Assembly (NCBI GenBank): GCA_905371865.1
Contig: CAJPNA010000011.1
Location: 1-16,659, forward strand
Reading direction: 5' to 3'
Length of the DNA: 16,659 nt
Source: an uncultured Carnobacterium sp.
GTDB taxonomy: Bacteria > Bacillota > Bacilli > Lactobacillales > Aerococcaceae
The position numbers and the translations under genes were made by a program. The notes beneath the pieces are model-generated. The model was not told where the DNA came from. It was given only the letters and a program-made list of their open reading frames with translations, and did not search any database. Below are positions 14,319-16,659 of the stretch, piece after piece (positions within the stretch are counted from its first letter, which is position 1; every line of letters starts with the position of its first letter).

Positions 14319-16659
14319 CTACTTCTTTTTATGAGAGTCGGCTGCTTCTAAAGCGCGTTTTAAATAACGACCTGTGTGACTGTTTTTATCTTTGGCCACT
14401 TCTTCAGGCGTCCCTGTCGCAATGACAAGTCCACCACCGCTACCGCCTTCTGGTCCCATATCAATGATATAGTCAGCGGTCTTAATGACATCTAAGTTAT
14501 GTTCGATGACAAGAACGGTGTTTCCAGCTTCTACTAAACGATTCAATACTTCAAGCAGACGTGCGATATCATCCGTATGTAGTCCTGTCGTTGGTTCATC
14601 AAGCACGTAGAACGTATTTCCTGTTGAAACACGTTGGAGTTCGCTGGCTAACTTCATCCGTTGTGCTTCTCCTCCAGAGAGCGTTGTGGCAGATTGCCCA
14701 AGTGTGACATAGCCAAGTCCAACATCCTTAATCGTTTGTAATTTGCGTTTGATTTTTGGTACGGCTTGGAAGAATTCTACCGCTTCATCAACGGTCAATT
14801 GAAGAATATCCGCGATACTCTTTCCTTTGTATTTCACTTCGAGCGTTTCAGAGTTATAACGCGTTCCATGGCAAACTTCACACGGCACATATACGTCTGG
14901 TAGGAAATGCATTTCGATTTTCAGAATGCCGTCCCCTTTACAAGATTCGCATCGTCCACCCTTCACGTTAAAACTGAAGCGCCCTTTCTTATATCCGCGG
15001 ATTTTCGCTTCATTTGTGGTTGCGAATAAATCACGAATATCATCGAATACACCCGTATACGTCGCTGGATTGCTTCGAGGGGTTCTTCCGATTGGGCTTT
15101 GGTCGATATCGATAATCTTATCGAGATTTTCAAATCCAGAAATGCTCTTGAACTTCCCTGGTTTTTCCTTCGTACGTGTAATCTCACGCGCTAAAGCTTT
15201 CTTCAATACGCTGTTGACAAGTGAGCTCTTACCAGAACCCGATACCCCTGTAACGGCCACAAAGCGTCCAAGTGGCACATCCACATCGATGCCGCGTAAG
15301 TTATTTTCCGCAGCGCCTTTTAAGTGGATCCAACCCTTATCTTCCCTGCGGCGTTCGCTTGGGACTGGAATGTATTTTTTTCCAGCTAAATATTGACCTG
15401 TCAGAGATTTCGCATTCTTCTCCACTTCTGTTGGAGTGCCCGCAGCGATAATCTCGCCACCGAATTCACCCGCACCTGGACCGATATCAATCAAGTAATC
15501 GGCAGCACGCATGGTATCTTCGTCATGTTCTACCACAATCAAGGTATTTCCAAGGTCTCGCATGCTCTTCAAGGACTCAATTAGGCGGTCATTATCGCGT
15601 TGGTGAAGTCCAATCGACGGTTCATCTAAAATATAGAGCACGCCCGAAAGGTTTGAACCGATTTGAGTGGCTAAACGAATTCGTTGCGCTTCTCCCCCCG
15701 ATAAAGTTCCTGCAGCTCGGCTTAATGTTAAATATTGCAAGCCGACATTGCGTAAGAATTTCAATCGTGAACTTACTTCTTTTAAGATTGGAGCTGCGAT
15801 TTTCTCATCTGTCTCCGATAAGTTTAAGTCTTTGAAGAAATCAATCTCATCATCCACAGACAGAGAGAGGACTTCGCTAATATTTTTTCCGCCTACTTTG
15901 ACAGATAAGGCTTGTTCGTTTAAACGGAAGCCATGACATCTCTTACATTCGGATTCGTTCATATATTGGCGCATTTGTTCTCTAGTAAAATCACTATTGG
16001 TTTCACGATAGCGGCGTTCCACATTCACTGCCACGCCTTCAAATGGGATTTCTACATCTCGGACTCCACCAAATTCATTTTCATGATGGAATTGGAAAGT
16101 AGCATCTCCGGACCCATACAGAACCATATTCACTTGTGACTGTGTCAATTTTTCAAACGGAATATTCATCGGAATCTTAAATTGCTCACAAAATTGGCTG
16201 AGCATTGATGGATAATAGTTGGAGCTAATAGGATTCCATGGAACAAGCGCTCCTTCTTCTAAAGTCAAACTCTTATCAGGAACAATTAATTCCAAGTCCA
16301 CTTCGAGTTTTGATCCAAGGCCATCACATTCCGGACAAGCTCCAAATGGCGCATTAAAGGAGAAAAGACGCGGCTCTAATTCGCCAACTGTAAATCCACA
16401 AATCGGACATGAATGGTGTTCGCTAAAGAGATGTTCTTCCCCACCAATCACATCGACAATGGCATACCCCTCCGCTAAACGAAGGGCTGCTTCAATCGAA
16501 TCGAACAAACGAGAACGACTCTTATCACTCACCACGATACGGTCCACAACGATTTCAATATTATGCTTTTTGTTCTTCTCTAAATTCAGCTCTTCAGTGA
16601 CTTCATGCATCTCGCCATCGACGCGCACACGCACATATCCATCTTTTTGAATTTTTTCA
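14319..16659 (-). CDS. uvrA: UvrABC excinuclease subunit A, lacking the N-terminus (cut by window edge)
   Basis: UvrA is the dimeric DNA-damage sensor of nucleotide excision repair, which loads UvrB. About 780 of the usual roughly 940 residues are visible. The frame stays open to the right edge (the part before VRVRVDGE reads through), so the apparent start near 16634 is internal. Visible in order: a first zinc site CX2C-X20-CX2C (CPIC...CPEC), the first ABC signature LSGGEAQRIRLA with Walker B YILDEP, the second Walker A GVSGSGKSS, the second zinc site CX2C-X19-CX2C (CESC...CEVC), and a second signature LSGGEAQRMKLA with YVLDEP. The C-terminus ends in SHKKK. The first Walker A is beyond the edge. 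Confidence 0.97.
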   Translation of the reverse strand, partial: EKIQKDGYVRVRVDGEMHEVTEELNLEKNKKHNIEIVVDRIVVSDKSRSRLFDSIEAALRLAEGYAIVDVIGGEEHLFSEHHSCPICGFTVGELEPRLFSFNAPFGACPECDGLGSKLEVDLELIVPDKSLTLEEGALVPWNPISSNYYPSMLSQFCEQFKIPMNIPFEKLTQSQVNMVLYGSGDATFQFHHENEFGGVRDVEIPFEGVAVNVERRYRETNSDFTREQMRQYMNESECKRCHGFRLNEQALSVKVGGKNISEVLSLSVDDEIDFFKDLNLSETDEKIAAPILKEVSSRLKFLRNVGLQYLTLSRAAGTLSGGEAQRIRLATQIGSNLSGVLYILDEPSIGLHQRDNDRLIESLKSMRDLGNTLIVVEHDEDTMRAADYLIDIGPGAGEFGGEIIAAGTPTEVEKNAKSLTGQYLAGKKYIPVPSERRREDKGWIHLKGAAENNLRGIDVDVPLGRFVAVTGVSGSGKSSLVNSVLKKALAREITRTKEKPGKFKSISGFENLDKIIDIDQSPIGRTPRSNPATYTGVFDDIRDLFATTNEAKIRGYKKGRFSFNVKGGRCESCKGDGILKIEMHFLPDVYVPCEVCHGTRYNSETLEVKYKGKSIADILQLTVDEAVEFFQAVPKIKRKLQTIKDVGLGYVTLGQSATTLSGGEAQRMKLASELQRVSTGNTFYVLDEPTTGLHTDDIARLLEVLNRLVEAGNTVLVIEHNLDVIKTADYIIDMGPEGGSGGGLVIATGTPEEVAKDKNSHTGRYLKRALEAADSHKKK

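Noticed and set aside
1..16659. CRISPR array or transposase
   Set aside because: No series of regularly spaced repeats and no transposase or integrase reading frame was found.

Overview
The window looks like a low-GC Gram-positive chromosome of the order Lactobacillales. This rests on strong GGAGG-type ribosome binding sites, frequent TTG/GTG starts, and a complete mevalonate-to-IPP gene set next to a type I pantothenate kinase, which is typical of lactic-acid cocci. A Carnobacteriaceae-like member (for example near Granulicatella) is my guess, not a demonstrated assignment. The window ends inside genes on both sides.

Left part, 1-3951, visibly AT-rich and accessory. It holds the start of a small membrane protein gene (1-178), a family S51 peptidase E (199-882), and then a compact block between two copies of the 3' end of guaA. 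The distal copy (943-1086) is a degenerate fragment of about 46 codons. The other copy is the real end of guaA (3952-4095). Between them lie a two-gene CBASS anti-phage operon and broken gene ends: a frame-shifted tail of a restriction-modification methylase (3451-3951) and a short gene tail after the CD-NTase (1091-1243). The CBASS operon has a membrane-anchored NUDIX effector of the Cap16 type (2722-3414) followed by a CD-NTase with a C-terminal AGS-C-like sensor domain (1246-2709). I read the block as the remains of a genomic island inserted at the 3' end of guaA. No integrase remains in it.

Middle, 3952-7832, all minus strand: guaA (GMP synthase), an isoprenylcysteine-methyltransferase-family membrane protein, and coaA. 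Two non-coding stretches are notable. 5545-5857 carries a tandem pair of 16-bp dyads and a terminator. 6603-6904, just after coaA, can fold into two adjacent complex multi-helix structures with a possible pseudoknot. This may be an unrecognised structured RNA.

Right part. A plus-strand operon mvk-mvaD-pmk-fni (8003-12157) converts mevalonate to IPP/DMAPP for undecaprenyl phosphate, menaquinone and related isoprenoids. Its genes overlap or nearly touch, and it ends in a strong bidirectional terminator. It converges on a minus-strand pair (YeiH-family exporter plus a 63-aa membrane protein), preceded by rpiA and the C-terminal four fifths of uvrA. Several minus-strand promoters share an extended -10 (TGn plus TATACT or TACAAT).
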